From assembly GCF_001431725.1 (NCBI RefSeq), contig NZ_CP013106.1:1054001-1118000 (forward strand): a DNA stretch of 64,000 nt, given 5' to 3'. Below, in pieces: positions 54,147-62,419 of this stretch. The notes under the pieces were generated by a model that was not told the origin of the DNA, did no database searches, and was given only the letters and a program-made list of their open reading frames with translations. Within the stretch, counting starts at the first letter, position 1, and every line of letters starts with the position of its first letter. The position numbers were made by a program, and so were the translations under genes. Source of the DNA: Halomonas huangheensis. GTDB lineage: Bacteria > Pseudomonadota > Gammaproteobacteria > Pseudomonadales > Halomonadaceae.

Positions 54147-55103
54147 ATGACCAGTCTTCATGCACCATCCCGCGAGAGCGCTGCTCGTGATGCTCTCACG
54201 CCGAAGCGCTTGACTCACCTCAAGCAGCTTGAGGCGGAGTCGATCCATATCATTCGCGAAGTGGCCGCGGAGTTCTCCAACCCGGTGATGATGTACTCCA
54301 TCGGCAAGGATTCCTCGGTAATGCTGCATCTGGCACGCAAGGCGTTCTATCCTGGTCCGCCGCCGTTCCCGCTGTTGCATGTGGACACTACCTGGAAGTT
54401 CAGGGAAATGATCGAGTTCCGTGACCGCATGGCCCGGGACGTGGGCATGGAGCTGATCGTCCATACCAATGAGGAAGGTCGCGCCGCCGGTATCAATCCC
54501 TTCGATCATGGCTCCAGCGGCTATACCGACGTGATGAAGACTCAGGCGCTCAAGCAGGCGCTGGACAAGTACGGCTTCGATGCCGCCTTCGGTGGCGCTC
54601 GTCGTGACGAGGAAGCCAGCCGTGCCAAGGAGCGTGTCTTCTCCTTCCGCGACAAGCATCACCGCTGGGATCCCAAGAACCAGCGTCCCGAGCTGTGGAA
54701 CCTGTACAACGCCAGGGTCAACAAGGGCGAGTCGATTCGCGCCTTCCCGCTTTCCAACTGGACTGAGCTGGATATCTGGCAGTACATCTACCTCGAAGAA
54801 ATTCCCATTGTACCGCTGTACTTCTCCGCCCCACGTCCGGTGGTCGAGCGTGATGGCATGCAGATCATGGTCGACGACGAGCGCATGCCCCTCGAGCCTG
54901 GTGAAGTGCCGGAAGACAAGTGGGTTCGCTTCCGTACCCTCGGCTGCTACCCGCTGACCGGCGCAGTGGAATCGAAGGCGCAGACACTGCCCGAGATCAT
55001 CCAGGAAATGCTGCTGACCCGCACCAGCGAGCGCAGTGGGCGCGCCATCGACCACGACCAGGCCGGATCGATGGAGAAGAAGAAACGCGAAGGGTATTTC
55101 TAG
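54147..55103 (+). CDS. cysD: Sulfate adenylyltransferase subunit 2
   Basis: CysD is the catalytic adenylyltransferase subunit of ATP sulfurylase and makes adenosine phosphosulfate from ATP and sulfate. The PP-loop-like motif [18 protein letters not shown], the block [27 protein letters not shown] and the C-terminal [12 protein letters not shown] are clear. The 318-residue length is near E. coli's 302. ATG 54147 is preferred over 54129 for its ribosome binding site. cysN follows, but 361 nt away rather than adjacent, because a repeat-bounded remnant lies between. Confidence 0.94.
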   Translation: MTSLHAPSRESAARDALTPKRLTHLKQLEAESIHIIREVAAEFSNPVMMYSIGKDSSVMLHLARKAFYPGPPPFPLLHVDTTWKFREMIEFRDRMARDVGMELIVHTNEEGRAAGINPFDHGSSGYTDVMKTQALKQALDKYGFDAAFGGARRDEEASRAKERVFSFRDKHHRWDPKNQRPELWNLYNARVNKGESIRAFPLSNWTELDIWQYIYLEEIPIVPLYFSAPRPVVERDGMQIMVDDERMPLEPGEVPEDKWVRFRTLGCYPLTGAVESKAQTLPEIIQEMLLTRTSERSGRAIDHDQAGSMEKKKREGYF

Positions 55104-55121
55104 CGCAGCTCGTTGAGCGGC

Positions 55122-55447
55122 GAGAGGAAAGAGGGAAGTCGGAAGAGGGAAGATAGAGGGCTTTAAGCGTCTGGAGATCTGGAAGTGGTCAGCCTGCTTG
55201 TACCGATAATTTTCCAGTTCCAGCGATTTCGGCTTCAAGGATCAGTTCACCCGTTCCGACGTGCCTGTGCCCAGCAGTACTGCTGAAGGCATAGGTATGG
55301 AAATCGACTATCTAAACCGAGAGAAAGGGCTTCAGTGGGTAATGGAAACCAGAGAGATTGCCGCCATGTTGACAGGCCTGATTCGTAAGCAGTCTGACAT
55401 TGGCGAGTGCTGACCGGTTTTTCTTACCTCTTCGCTCTTCCTTCTTG
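55122..55447 (+). mobile_element. Remnant of a four-helix-bundle (IVS-type) element with inverted polypurine arms
   Basis: A purine-rich left arm (55122-55157) and pyrimidine-rich right arm (55420-55447), roughly inverted to each other, enclose the pseudogene. The arms share gaagagg, gaagagcgaag-type words. The insert splits cysD from cysN. Confidence 0.55.
55159..55413 (+). pseudogene. Four-helix-bundle protein (23S rRNA intervening-sequence type), broken
   Basis: Read in one frame, the remnant gives FKRLEIWKWSACLYR, a TAA at 55207, then DFGFKDQFTRSDVPVPSSTA-EG and, after an apparent in-frame loss of about 30 codons, EIDYLNREKGLQWVMETREIAAMLTGLIRKQS before the TGA at 55411. These blocks follow the order of the small four-helix-bundle family (GFKDQ..RS..S.PSNIAEG, then the Tyr-Leu and REI..ML..L segments). 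No start codon is visible. It should be inactive. Homologues encoded in 23S rRNA intervening sequences have a similar fold. Confidence 0.72.
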
Positions 55448-55464
55448 TTCACAAGGTTTTTGCT

Positions 55465-56892
55465 ATGTCCCACCAATCCGAATTGATTGCCGAGAATATC
55501 GAGCAATATCTGCACGAACATGAGAACAAGGACCTGCTGCGGTTCATTACCTGCGGCAGTGTCGATGACGGTAAGTCGACGCTGATCGGGCGTCTGCTGC
55601 ATGATTCAAAGATGATCTTTGATGATCAGCTGGCGGCGATCACCAAGGCCTCGAAGACCCAGGGTACCACCGGTGAAGAGGTGGATCTCGCGTTGCTGGT
55701 CGATGGTCTGCAGTCGGAGCGTGAGCAGGGCATCACTATCGATGTGGCTTACCGCTTCTTCTCGACGGACAAGCGCAAGTTCATCATTGCCGACACGCCT
55801 GGGCACGAGCAGTACACGCGCAATATGGCCACCGGGGCGTCCACTGCCAGCCTGGCGGTGATCCTGATTGATGCCCGCTATGGTGTGCAGACCCAGACTC
55901 GTCGCCATAGCTTCATCGCCGACCTGCTGGGTATCCAGCACCTGGTGATCGCGATCAACAAGATGGATCTGGTGGATTACTCCGAGGCGCGCTTCAACGA
56001 GATCGTTGCCGAGTACCAGGCGTTTGCCGGCCAGCTTGCTGCTCGTGATATCCGCTTCGTGCCGCTGTCTGCGCTCAAGGGCGACAATGTCGTCAACCGT
56101 GGTGATAACCTCGGTTGGTATGAGGGCCCGGCGCTGCTGGAGCAGCTCGAGACCGTCGAGATCAGCCATGATCAGAACCTGAGTGATCTGCGTCTGCCGG
56201 TGCAGTACGTCAACCGCCCCAATCTTGATTTTCGTGGCTACGCGGGAACGCTGGAGGCCGGTATTCTGCGCCCCGGTCAGGCGGTCAAGATCTTGCCTTC
56301 CAACAAGACCAGTCGGGTCGAGCGCATTGTTACCTACGACGGAGACATGGAAAGCGCCTACCCCGGTCAGGCAATCACGGTCACTCTCGAGGATGAGATC
56401 GATATCTCGCGCGGGGATTGGTTGGTCGCGGCGAATGCCCAGGTCGCACTGTCCAACGCCTTTGATGCCGACATCGTATGGATGCATGAAGCACCGTTGC
56501 AGCCAGGGCGTCAGTACGATATTCGCATGGCCGGACGATCTGTCTCGGGAAATGTCGAGGCCATCCTCCATCAGGTGGATGTCAATACGCTCGAGCGTCA
56601 TGATGCCGAAGCACTGGAGCTCAATGCCATCGCCCGTTGTCGTGTAGCGCTGACAGCAGAAGTGCCGGTTGATGAGTACTCACGGATTCCGGGAACCGGT
56701 AGCTTCATCATCATTGACCGACTGACCAACGTTACTGTGGGCGCGGGCATGATTCGCAATGCTGCCAACAGTGATGACCAGACGACGGAGTCGATCGACT
56801 GGGAAGGTTTTGAAGTCGAACTCAATGCACTGGTACGCAAGTACTTCCCTCATTGGGAAGCCCGCGATGTGCGTGAGCTTCTCAAGCGTTGA
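55465..56892 (+). CDS. cysN: Sulfate adenylyltransferase subunit 1 (GTPase)
   Basis: CysN is the regulatory GTPase that drives ATP sulfurylase. GTP-binding motifs are [29 protein letters not shown] and NKMDL. At 475 residues it equals E. coli CysN, so there is no fused APS kinase (CysC) and cysC must lie elsewhere. The translational start ATG 55465 has ACAAGG upstream. It follows the element remnant, so transcription may read through from cysD or start nearby. Confidence 0.95.
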   Translation: MSHQSELIAENIEQYLHEHENKDLLRFITCGSVDDGKSTLIGRLLHDSKMIFDDQLAAITKASKTQGTTGEEVDLALLVDGLQSEREQGITIDVAYRFFSTDKRKFIIADTPGHEQYTRNMATGASTASLAVILIDARYGVQTQTRRHSFIADLLGIQHLVIAINKMDLVDYSEARFNEIVAEYQAFAGQLAARDIRFVPLSALKGDNVVNRGDNLGWYEGPALLEQLETVEISHDQNLSDLRLPVQYVNRPNLDFRGYAGTLEAGILRPGQAVKILPSNKTSRVERIVTYDGDMESAYPGQAITVTLEDEIDISRGDWLVAANAQVALSNAFDADIVWMHEAPLQPGRQYDIRMAGRSVSGNVEAILHQVDVNTLERHDAEALELNAIARCRVALTAEVPVDEYSRIPGTGSFIIIDRLTNVTVGAGMIRNAANSDDQTTESIDWEGFEVELNALVRKYFPHWEARDVRELLKR

Positions 56893-56899
56893 GGTAGCC

Positions 56900-56936
56900 G
56901 GAGCGGCGTCATGGCCGTTGTTCATGACGCCGCTCC
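56900..56936 (+). terminator. Hairpin after cysN
   Basis: A 14-bp perfect stem (ggagcggcgtcatg / catgacgccgctcc) with a 9-nt loop starts 8 nt after the stop. There is no T tract, so it may act as an mRNA-stabilising or Rho-assisted end. Confidence 0.6.
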
Positions 56937-57390
56937 AGATGGCCTGACCTGGTTCCTGCGGCCTGGTCTGTTGCCCGCGGCTTGATCTGGCTGCTGAGGT
57001 TCGCCCAGAGCTTCTGCGGCTTGGTAAAAACTTCTATAGCGTAATTCTCCTGCTGGGAAATCGCTCTGATGCCGCCAGGTGTCGGAGATTGTTGTTTCAG
57101 GTATAGCCCTGAATGTATGCATTTATGGTCATTGGGTCACTTATGCCAAGAGTGCTGATGTTCGGACTTGAATAGGCGTTGTAAAATAGTTTCCTTGCTC
57201 TTTTCGGTTTTTTAACCAGGAATTTACCATGGTCAAAGTAAGAGGGTTCTTACGGACGTAAGACTTTGGTTTAATTTTTAAGATTCTTGATAAGTTATTT
57301 GAATTGTCGCTGGATTTTTCAATGGCTTGAAGGCAGGATGCGCCGCTCGACGATAATTGAATATCAGGGCTTTAGTATGAAGGCACCAGC
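56937..57390 (+). promoter_or_regulatory. Long AT-rich leader of the rof gene
   Basis: This 454-nt gap has no large gene. The right 270 nt are AT-rich. It contains a leader peptide frame and a three-armed alternating hairpin (57229-57263), described separately. No other element was recognised. Confidence 0.5.
57229..57263 (+). promoter_or_regulatory. Candidate leader peptide with mutually exclusive hairpins upstream of rof
   Basis: AGGAA followed by 6 nt precedes an ATG that opens a 10-codon frame, MVKVRGFLRT, ending TAA at 57259-57261. Inside it the arms gtaaga (57238-57243), tcttac (57248-57253) and gtaaga (57258-57263) are separated by 4-nt loops, so the middle arm can pair with either outer arm but not both. 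A T-rich stretch follows. This is the geometry of an attenuator; function is inference. Confidence 0.45.
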
Positions 57391-57636
57391 ATGATTGCAT
57401 GCCACCTCTACGATAATATCGAAATTGCTTGCCTATACAGGTTCCCCGTCAAGCTGCTGATGCGTGATGGTGGAAGGCGCAAGGGTGAAGCGGTGGGCAT
57501 GGAATACAACCAGCATCGCCAGGAGTGCCTGTCGCTCAAGACCCATCATGGTCAGCGGCTGGTGGCGCTGAAAGATATCTCGCGCCTGGAAGTTCTGGTG
57601 GACAACCCGCATTTCATGGCGCTGGATTTTGAGTGA
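57391..57636 (+). CDS. rof: Rho-binding antiterminator Rof (YaeO) family protein
   Basis: The 81-residue protein begins MIACHLYDNIEIACLYRFPVKLLMRDGG and ends RLVALKDISRLEVLVDNPHF. The Cys-x-x-Tyr-Asp-Asn-x-Glu-x-Ala-Cys pattern and the small Sm-like beta barrel fit Rof, which binds Rho and inhibits termination. The N-terminus is shorter than in E. coli by about 10 residues. It has a long leader with a possible attenuator and ends at a hairpin convergent with cmoB. Confidence 0.78.
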   Translation: MIACHLYDNIEIACLYRFPVKLLMRDGGRRKGEAVGMEYNQHRQECLSLKTHHGQRLVALKDISRLEVLVDNPHFMALDFE

Positions 57637-57998
57637 CGTCTGATTGCTCATTGCTGTCCAGCTTTATGTCTGTCCAGTTCCCTATCCTGTCCAGCCCAGT
57701 ATTTCAGCGTGTGACCCGGTTGCATACCGCTTGGTAAAACTCTGCTTTTCCTTCCCGCCTGTGGTAACTCAAGTAGTTTGATGTCCTTGAGATAACTTGC
57801 TTTAACGCCAAATCCTGAAGTTTCTGCAGCTTCTGCCGACTCCGTAGCTGAGCATATTTGTCAGGCGTGAATCTCCGTGCATGATCAGTATTCCTGTTTC
57901 TTTTTTTGATGGATGGAAGAAGTGGCTACAGCAATAACACAACACCAGCCATGAAGGCTGGTGTATTTGATGGTTGAATTCAGACGTTCCGGAGAGGG
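57637..57998. other. Gap between rof and cmoB
   Basis: The gap holds loosely repeated tgtccag words near 57655-57700, AT-rich sequence without a recognised gene, and a terminator at its right end. Nothing else is supported. Confidence 0.55.
57942..57964. terminator. Bidirectional terminator between rof and cmoB
   Basis: A 9-bp perfect stem (acaccagcc / ggctggtgt) with an ATGAA loop, followed by ATTTGAT on the right and preceded by A-rich bases. Confidence 0.75.
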
Positions 57999-59006
57999 TC
58001 AGCGTGGGCGGTCGGCGATCAATACCGCGCGTCTGGGGGCGGGGTAGCCTTCACGGGTCCGGCTGGGATCGTCGGGATCGAGGAAGTCGGCCAGCGACTG
58101 GAAGGTCATCCACTCGGTGCTGCGCTGTTCTGCCAGGCTGGTGTCTGCTTCATCGACCACGCGTACATTGCTGAAGCCAGCACGCTCCAGCCAGCCTGCC
58201 AGTGCTCGCGAAGAGGGCAGGAAATAGACATTGGGCATGGCGGCGTAGCGCTCGCCAGGCAGCAGCACGGTCGTTTCGTCGCCCTCTACCACCAGCGTTT
58301 CCAGTACCAGCTCTCCGCCGGGGCGCAGCGCCGCATACAGTTGTGCAAGGTGCTCCAATGGTGAGGGGCGATGGTAGAGCACCCCCATCGAGAACACCGT
58401 ATCGAAGAAGGCGAGGTTTTCCGGAACGTCCTCGATGCCGACAGGCAGGAAATGAGTGCGCAGGCCATCAGCCTCACCGACGAAGTGACGCACCGCTTGA
58501 AACTGCCAGTAGAAGCGCGGCGAGGGGTCAATCACCAGTACGAAGTCCGCGCCCGCACCGCTCATGCGCCAGGCGTGGTAGCCATTGCCGCCGCCGACAT
58601 CCAGCACCCGTCGTCCCTCCAGCGATGAGAGGTGAGGAGCCACTCGCTGCCATTTCCAGTCCGAGTGCCACTCGGTGTCGATAGTGGTGCCGGCCAGGCG
58701 ATAGGGGCCCTTGCGCCACGGCATCAGTGCCTTCAGCAGGTTGTGGCACTGGCGCTGGCGACTGGCATCCAGTTCGGCATCGACGCTGACATGGTCGGCA
58801 TCAAGATGCACGACACGATCCTCCGGCAACTCGGGGAGCTTGGCCACGGCTTTCTCCCAGCCAGGCAGGTCGCCGTAGCGCTGACGGTCTAGCCCACGAG
58901 CGAGCTGTTCGGGTAGGCATGCCAGCCAGGTTGCCATGCCCTGGTGGCGGAAGGACTGTTCGATGAATGCCTGGTAGATATCGCGTTGGTGTAACGGCAA
59001 GCTCAC
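57999..59006 (-). CDS. cmoB: tRNA U34 carboxymethyltransferase CmoB
   Basis: The 335-residue enzyme transfers the carboxymethyl group of carboxy-SAM to ho5U34 in tRNA. Blocks WRKGPYRLAGTTIDTEWHSDWKWQRV, VLDVGGGNGYHAWRM, DPSPRFYWQFQAV and FFDTVFSMGVLYHRPSPLEHL are characteristic. The start is GTG at 59006 with GGAG 7 nt upstream. It follows cmoA by 61 nt, the usual cmoA-cmoB pair. Confidence 0.95.
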   Translation of the reverse strand: MSLPLHQRDIYQAFIEQSFRHQGMATWLACLPEQLARGLDRQRYGDLPGWEKAVAKLPELPEDRVVHLDADHVSVDAELDASRQRQCHNLLKALMPWRKGPYRLAGTTIDTEWHSDWKWQRVAPHLSSLEGRRVLDVGGGNGYHAWRMSGAGADFVLVIDPSPRFYWQFQAVRHFVGEADGLRTHFLPVGIEDVPENLAFFDTVFSMGVLYHRPSPLEHLAQLYAALRPGGELVLETLVVEGDETTVLLPGERYAAMPNVYFLPSSRALAGWLERAGFSNVRVVDEADTSLAEQRSTEWMTFQSLADFLDPDDPSRTREGYPAPRRAVLIADRPR

Positions 59007-59067
59007 GGCTTACTCCATGAGATGTTGATCGTGGGGCAGGGCCGCCAGGCGGCGGGCCTGCATGTGC

Positions 59068-59823
59068 CTATTCCCGGCTATCGGGGTCCTTGAAGGCCAG
59101 CATCGAGCTGAAATTCAGGTACTGGAACCAGGTCAGGGAACGCGAGAAGCCGGTACGCTGCAGACGCTGGTGGTGGGCGTCGAGAGTGTCCGGCACCAGC
59201 ACGTTTTCCAGCGCCGTGCGCTTCTGGCTGATTTCCATATCGCTGTAGCCGTTGGCACGCTTGAAGTCGTGGTAGCGCTCCACCAGCCAGGCATTGTCCT
59301 GCTCATCACCCGCCTTGATCTTCTCCGACAGCACCAGCACGCCACCGGGTTCGAGTGCATCGTAGAGGCGCCGAAGCACGCCGTCACGGTCCTCGGGTGC
59401 CAGAAACTGCAGGGTGAAATTGAGCACAATCATGCCCGATGGGCGGTAGTCGAGGTGACGGATATCGGCTTCGATCACTTCGAGAGCGTGTTCGGGACAT
59501 TCGCTGGCGAAGGTTTCCTGAGCACGCTTGACCATGGCGGGAGACAGATCAACGCCGGTCAGGCTGAAGGCGTCCTTCGGCAGTTGACCAGCCAGCGCCA
59601 GGCCCACGGCGCCCAGTGAGCAACCAAGGTCATAGACATGGGCGCCGTGGCGCAAGTGACGCTGGGCGATCAGGCCCAGCATACCGAGTATCTGACCGTA
59701 ACCGGGTACGGAACGTCGGATCATGTCCGGGAAGCAGGCAACTACCTGTTCATCGAACGAAAAGCGCGCCACCTTGTCGAGAGGTGTGGAAAAGATGGCG
59801 TCACGGTAAGATGCATCACTCAT
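59068..59823 (-). CDS. cmoA: Carboxy-S-adenosyl-L-methionine synthase CmoA
   Basis: CmoA makes carboxy-SAM from SAM and prephenate. The 251-residue protein has [24 protein letters not shown], the SAM loop [27 protein letters not shown] and the late [16 protein letters not shown]. These match the CmoA family through the whole length. It is transcribed with cmoB and diverges from pgi. Confidence 0.95.
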   Translation of the reverse strand: MSDASYRDAIFSTPLDKVARFSFDEQVVACFPDMIRRSVPGYGQILGMLGLIAQRHLRHGAHVYDLGCSLGAVGLALAGQLPKDAFSLTGVDLSPAMVKRAQETFASECPEHALEVIEADIRHLDYRPSGMIVLNFTLQFLAPEDRDGVLRRLYDALEPGGVLVLSEKIKAGDEQDNAWLVERYHDFKRANGYSDMEISQKRTALENVLVPDTLDAHHQRLQRTGFSRSLTWFQYLNFSSMLAFKDPDSRE

Positions 59824-60019
59824 GGGCTGGTGTGGTGTCTCTGGTCGTTTCAGCTTCAGCGCGGCTGGTTTCGGTGTGGCTGGTTTCAGCGCAACCGTCA
59901 GACGCTATTGATATCACTAGGGCTGCATTCTACGCGCACAGGCCCCTGGCTGCACGGCTGCCTATCGGTTGCCACATGATGGCTGGTCGCAGCATTACAG
60001 CTCGCCAAGGAGAGGATGA
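59824..60019. other. Divergent cmoA-pgi control region
   Basis: It contains two 15-nt units (ctggtttcggtgtgg, ctggtttcagcgcaa, 59865-59894) and a related longer piece at 59841. Promoters for both genes must lie here but no convincing boxes were picked. Confidence 0.5.
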
Positions 60020-61690
60020 ATGGCAAAGATTGATCAGACGCCTGCCTGGCAGGCGCTGGTGGCTCACGCTCAGCAGATCGGTAAGCAGCATCTGCGTGAC
60101 ATGTTCCACAGTGGAGAGGACCGCTATCGCCAGTTCAGCCGCGAAGCGGCGGGCTTGCGCCTGGATCTTTCCAAGCAGCGTTGGCAGAGCGATACCCTTG
60201 AATTATTGCTGGAGCTGGCCGAGCAGGCCGGTGTTCCTGAGGCCATTCAGCGGCTACTGAGCGGCGAACGCGTCAATATCAGCGAAGACCGTCCCGCATT
60301 GCACACGGCCTTGCGCCTGCCGGCTGATGCTAGCCTGGTGGTTGATGGCGAGGACCTGGTGCCTGCCGTACACGCGACTCTGAGCCATATGGATCAGATG
60401 GTGGAGCGGTTGCATGCTGGCCAGTGGCGTGGTGCTACCGGTAAATCGATCTGCGATGTGGTCAATCTCGGTGTCGGCGGTTCTGACCTCGGCCCGCTGA
60501 TGGTGACCCATGCATTGTCGGACTTCCGGCCCGAAGTGACTCATCCGGTGGAGGTGCACTTCGCCTCGACCATGGATGGCTCTCAACTGGCCGACTATCT
60601 GGCGCGCTTCAATCCTGAGACGACGTTGTTTGTGCTGTCGTCCAAATCCTTTACCACCATCGATACCCTGTCCAATGCCAATACGGCACGTGACTGGCTG
60701 GTCAACCGGCTGGTCGGTGCGGGTCATCAGGAAGGCGTGGATGCCGAATTGGTCATGCACCAGCATTTCATCGGCGTCTCGGCCAGCCCCGAGAAGATGA
60801 ATGAGTGGGGGATCGCAGAGGACCATCAGCTGGAGTTCTGGGAGTGGGTGGGAGGACGCTACTCGCTATGGGGTGGCATTGGACTGCCCATTGCATTGGT
60901 GATCGGCATGCAGGGCTTCCGTCGTCTGCTGGCGGGTGCGCACTCCATGGATCATCACTTCCAGACTGCATCGATGCAGGACAACCTGCCGGTAATGCTG
61001 GCGCTGGCGGGAATCTGGAACAATAACTTCCTCGACATTCGTGCCCACTCGATCCTGCCTTACGATGGTCGCCTTGAGTACTTTGCTGCCTATCTCGAAC
61101 AGTTGGAGATGGAATCCAACGGCAAGTCGGTAACCAATGACGGCGACAGTGTCGACTATTCCACCTGTCCGGTGTTGTGGGGACAGTTGGGCCCCAATGC
61201 CCAGCATGCGTTCTATCAGTTATTGCACCAGGGCACCCAGGCCGTGGAGTGCGACTTCATCGCGCCACTGGTGCGTTATGATGATGTACCCGACCCTGCG
61301 ACTCGTGAGCACCTCATGAGTCAGCACCGCTTGACGCTGGCCAACTGTTTCGCCCAATCCCGCGTACTGATGCTTGGCGACGATGCGATTGCCGATGATG
61401 GCCCGCGTCCCGAGCATAAGCGTTATCGTGGCAACCAGCCGTCGACTACGCTGCTGCTGGAGCGGCTGACGCCGGAGACGCTGGGCGCATTGATTGCTCT
61501 GTACGAGCACAAGGTATTTGTGCAGGCGACGATCTGGGGCATCAATCCCTTTGATCAGTGGGGCGTTGAACTGGGCAAGAAGATCGCCAACGAGACCCGT
61601 GACATTATTGAAGGGCGTCAGGGGCTCGATGATATGGATGCTTCGACCCGCGGTTTGATCGAGGCAACCTGGCGTGCCGGTGGAGAGTGA
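60020..61690 (+). CDS. pgi: Glucose-6-phosphate isomerase
   Basis: Pgi interconverts glucose 6-phosphate and fructose 6-phosphate. The 556-residue protein carries the family signatures NLGVGGSDLGPLMVTHAL, SSKSFTTIDTLSNA, VGGRYSLWGGIGLPIAL with the catalytic Glu region, QHAFYQLLHQGTQ and the C-terminal GINPFDQWGVELGK with the catalytic Lys. AAGGAGAGG lies just before the ATG. It precedes yqiA by 48 nt and may be co-transcribed with yqiA-parE. Confidence 0.96.
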   Translation: MAKIDQTPAWQALVAHAQQIGKQHLRDMFHSGEDRYRQFSREAAGLRLDLSKQRWQSDTLELLLELAEQAGVPEAIQRLLSGERVNISEDRPALHTALRLPADASLVVDGEDLVPAVHATLSHMDQMVERLHAGQWRGATGKSICDVVNLGVGGSDLGPLMVTHALSDFRPEVTHPVEVHFASTMDGSQLADYLARFNPETTLFVLSSKSFTTIDTLSNANTARDWLVNRLVGAGHQEGVDAELVMHQHFIGVSASPEKMNEWGIAEDHQLEFWEWVGGRYSLWGGIGLPIALVIGMQGFRRLLAGAHSMDHHFQTASMQDNLPVMLALAGIWNNNFLDIRAHSILPYDGRLEYFAAYLEQLEMESNGKSVTNDGDSVDYSTCPVLWGQLGPNAQHAFYQLLHQGTQAVECDFIAPLVRYDDVPDPATREHLMSQHRLTLANCFAQSRVLMLGDDAIADDGPRPEHKRYRGNQPSTTLLLERLTPETLGALIALYEHKVFVQATIWGINPFDQWGVELGKKIANETRDIIEGRQGLDDMDASTRGLIEATWRAGGE

Positions 61691-61738
61691 TGCCGTTCTC
61701 GGCATTGGTTTGCTGGTAAAATATACAGGGTTTCAGTT

Positions 61739-62365
61739 ATGCTGGACCAGACACCTGCGCCGCGGAAAGCCAGCGGCGTGCTATACCTGCATGGCTTCAA
61801 CAGTGCTGGAGCGTCGCCCAAGGCGCGGTTGGTGAAGCAGGCATGTGAGCATCTCGGCCTCGACTGTTCAATACCGGATCTATCAGCATTGGCGAGTGTC
61901 GCGCTGGAAACAGCACAGAGTTGTCTTGAACAGCTCGGCCCACAGCCGATAGTGATGGGAAGCTCCATGGGTGGGTTTCTCGCCACGGTGTTGGCGCAGC
62001 GCAACGATCTGAGGGCCGTGCTGATCAATCCAGCGGTGCGACCGGTTTATCTGGTTGAGTCGTTGCTGGGCCAGCGCTTCGTTAATGAGTACACCGGCGA
62101 GCGCTTCAGCATCGAGCCGCGGCATCGCGATCAGGTTGCCGAGGTGACGCCGGAGCATATCGATGCCTGGCGCTACCTGCTGTTGGTTGTGACTCAGGAC
62201 GAAACGCTTGATAGTGCCCAGACCGTAGCGGCCTATCGCGGCGCACGGATGCTGATTCACCCCGGTGGCGAACACGGCTTCGCGGCACTGGCCGACTACC
62301 TACCGGCGATGTTTGCCCATGCAGGTTACCAGCTGGAAGCTGGGAAGATTGGTCGGGTGGTGTGA
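61739..62365 (+). CDS. yqiA: YqiA family esterase (alpha/beta hydrolase)
   Basis: The 208-residue alpha/beta hydrolase has the nucleophile elbow GSSMGG (near residue 79), an N-terminal LYLHGFNSA oxyanion region, a late Asp (VTQDETLD) and His in GGEHGFA. These fit the UPF0227/YqiA family of small esterases. In E. coli yqiA lies between cpdA and parE; here it has kept parE but not cpdA. The natural substrate is unknown. Confidence 0.87.
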   Translation: MLDQTPAPRKASGVLYLHGFNSAGASPKARLVKQACEHLGLDCSIPDLSALASVALETAQSCLEQLGPQPIVMGSSMGGFLATVLAQRNDLRAVLINPAVRPVYLVESLLGQRFVNEYTGERFSIEPRHRDQVAEVTPEHIDAWRYLLLVVTQDETLDSAQTVAAYRGARMLIHPGGEHGFAALADYLPAMFAHAGYQLEAGKIGRVV

Positions 62366-62419
62366 GCTTGATGCTTCGCCGTCCGGCACGAGCCTTGTCA
62401 CCATGATGATGGACCACGC

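Noticed and set aside
54072..55238. 388-codon minus-strand frame across cysD
   Set aside because: Antisense to a well-conserved gene, with no recognisable domain.
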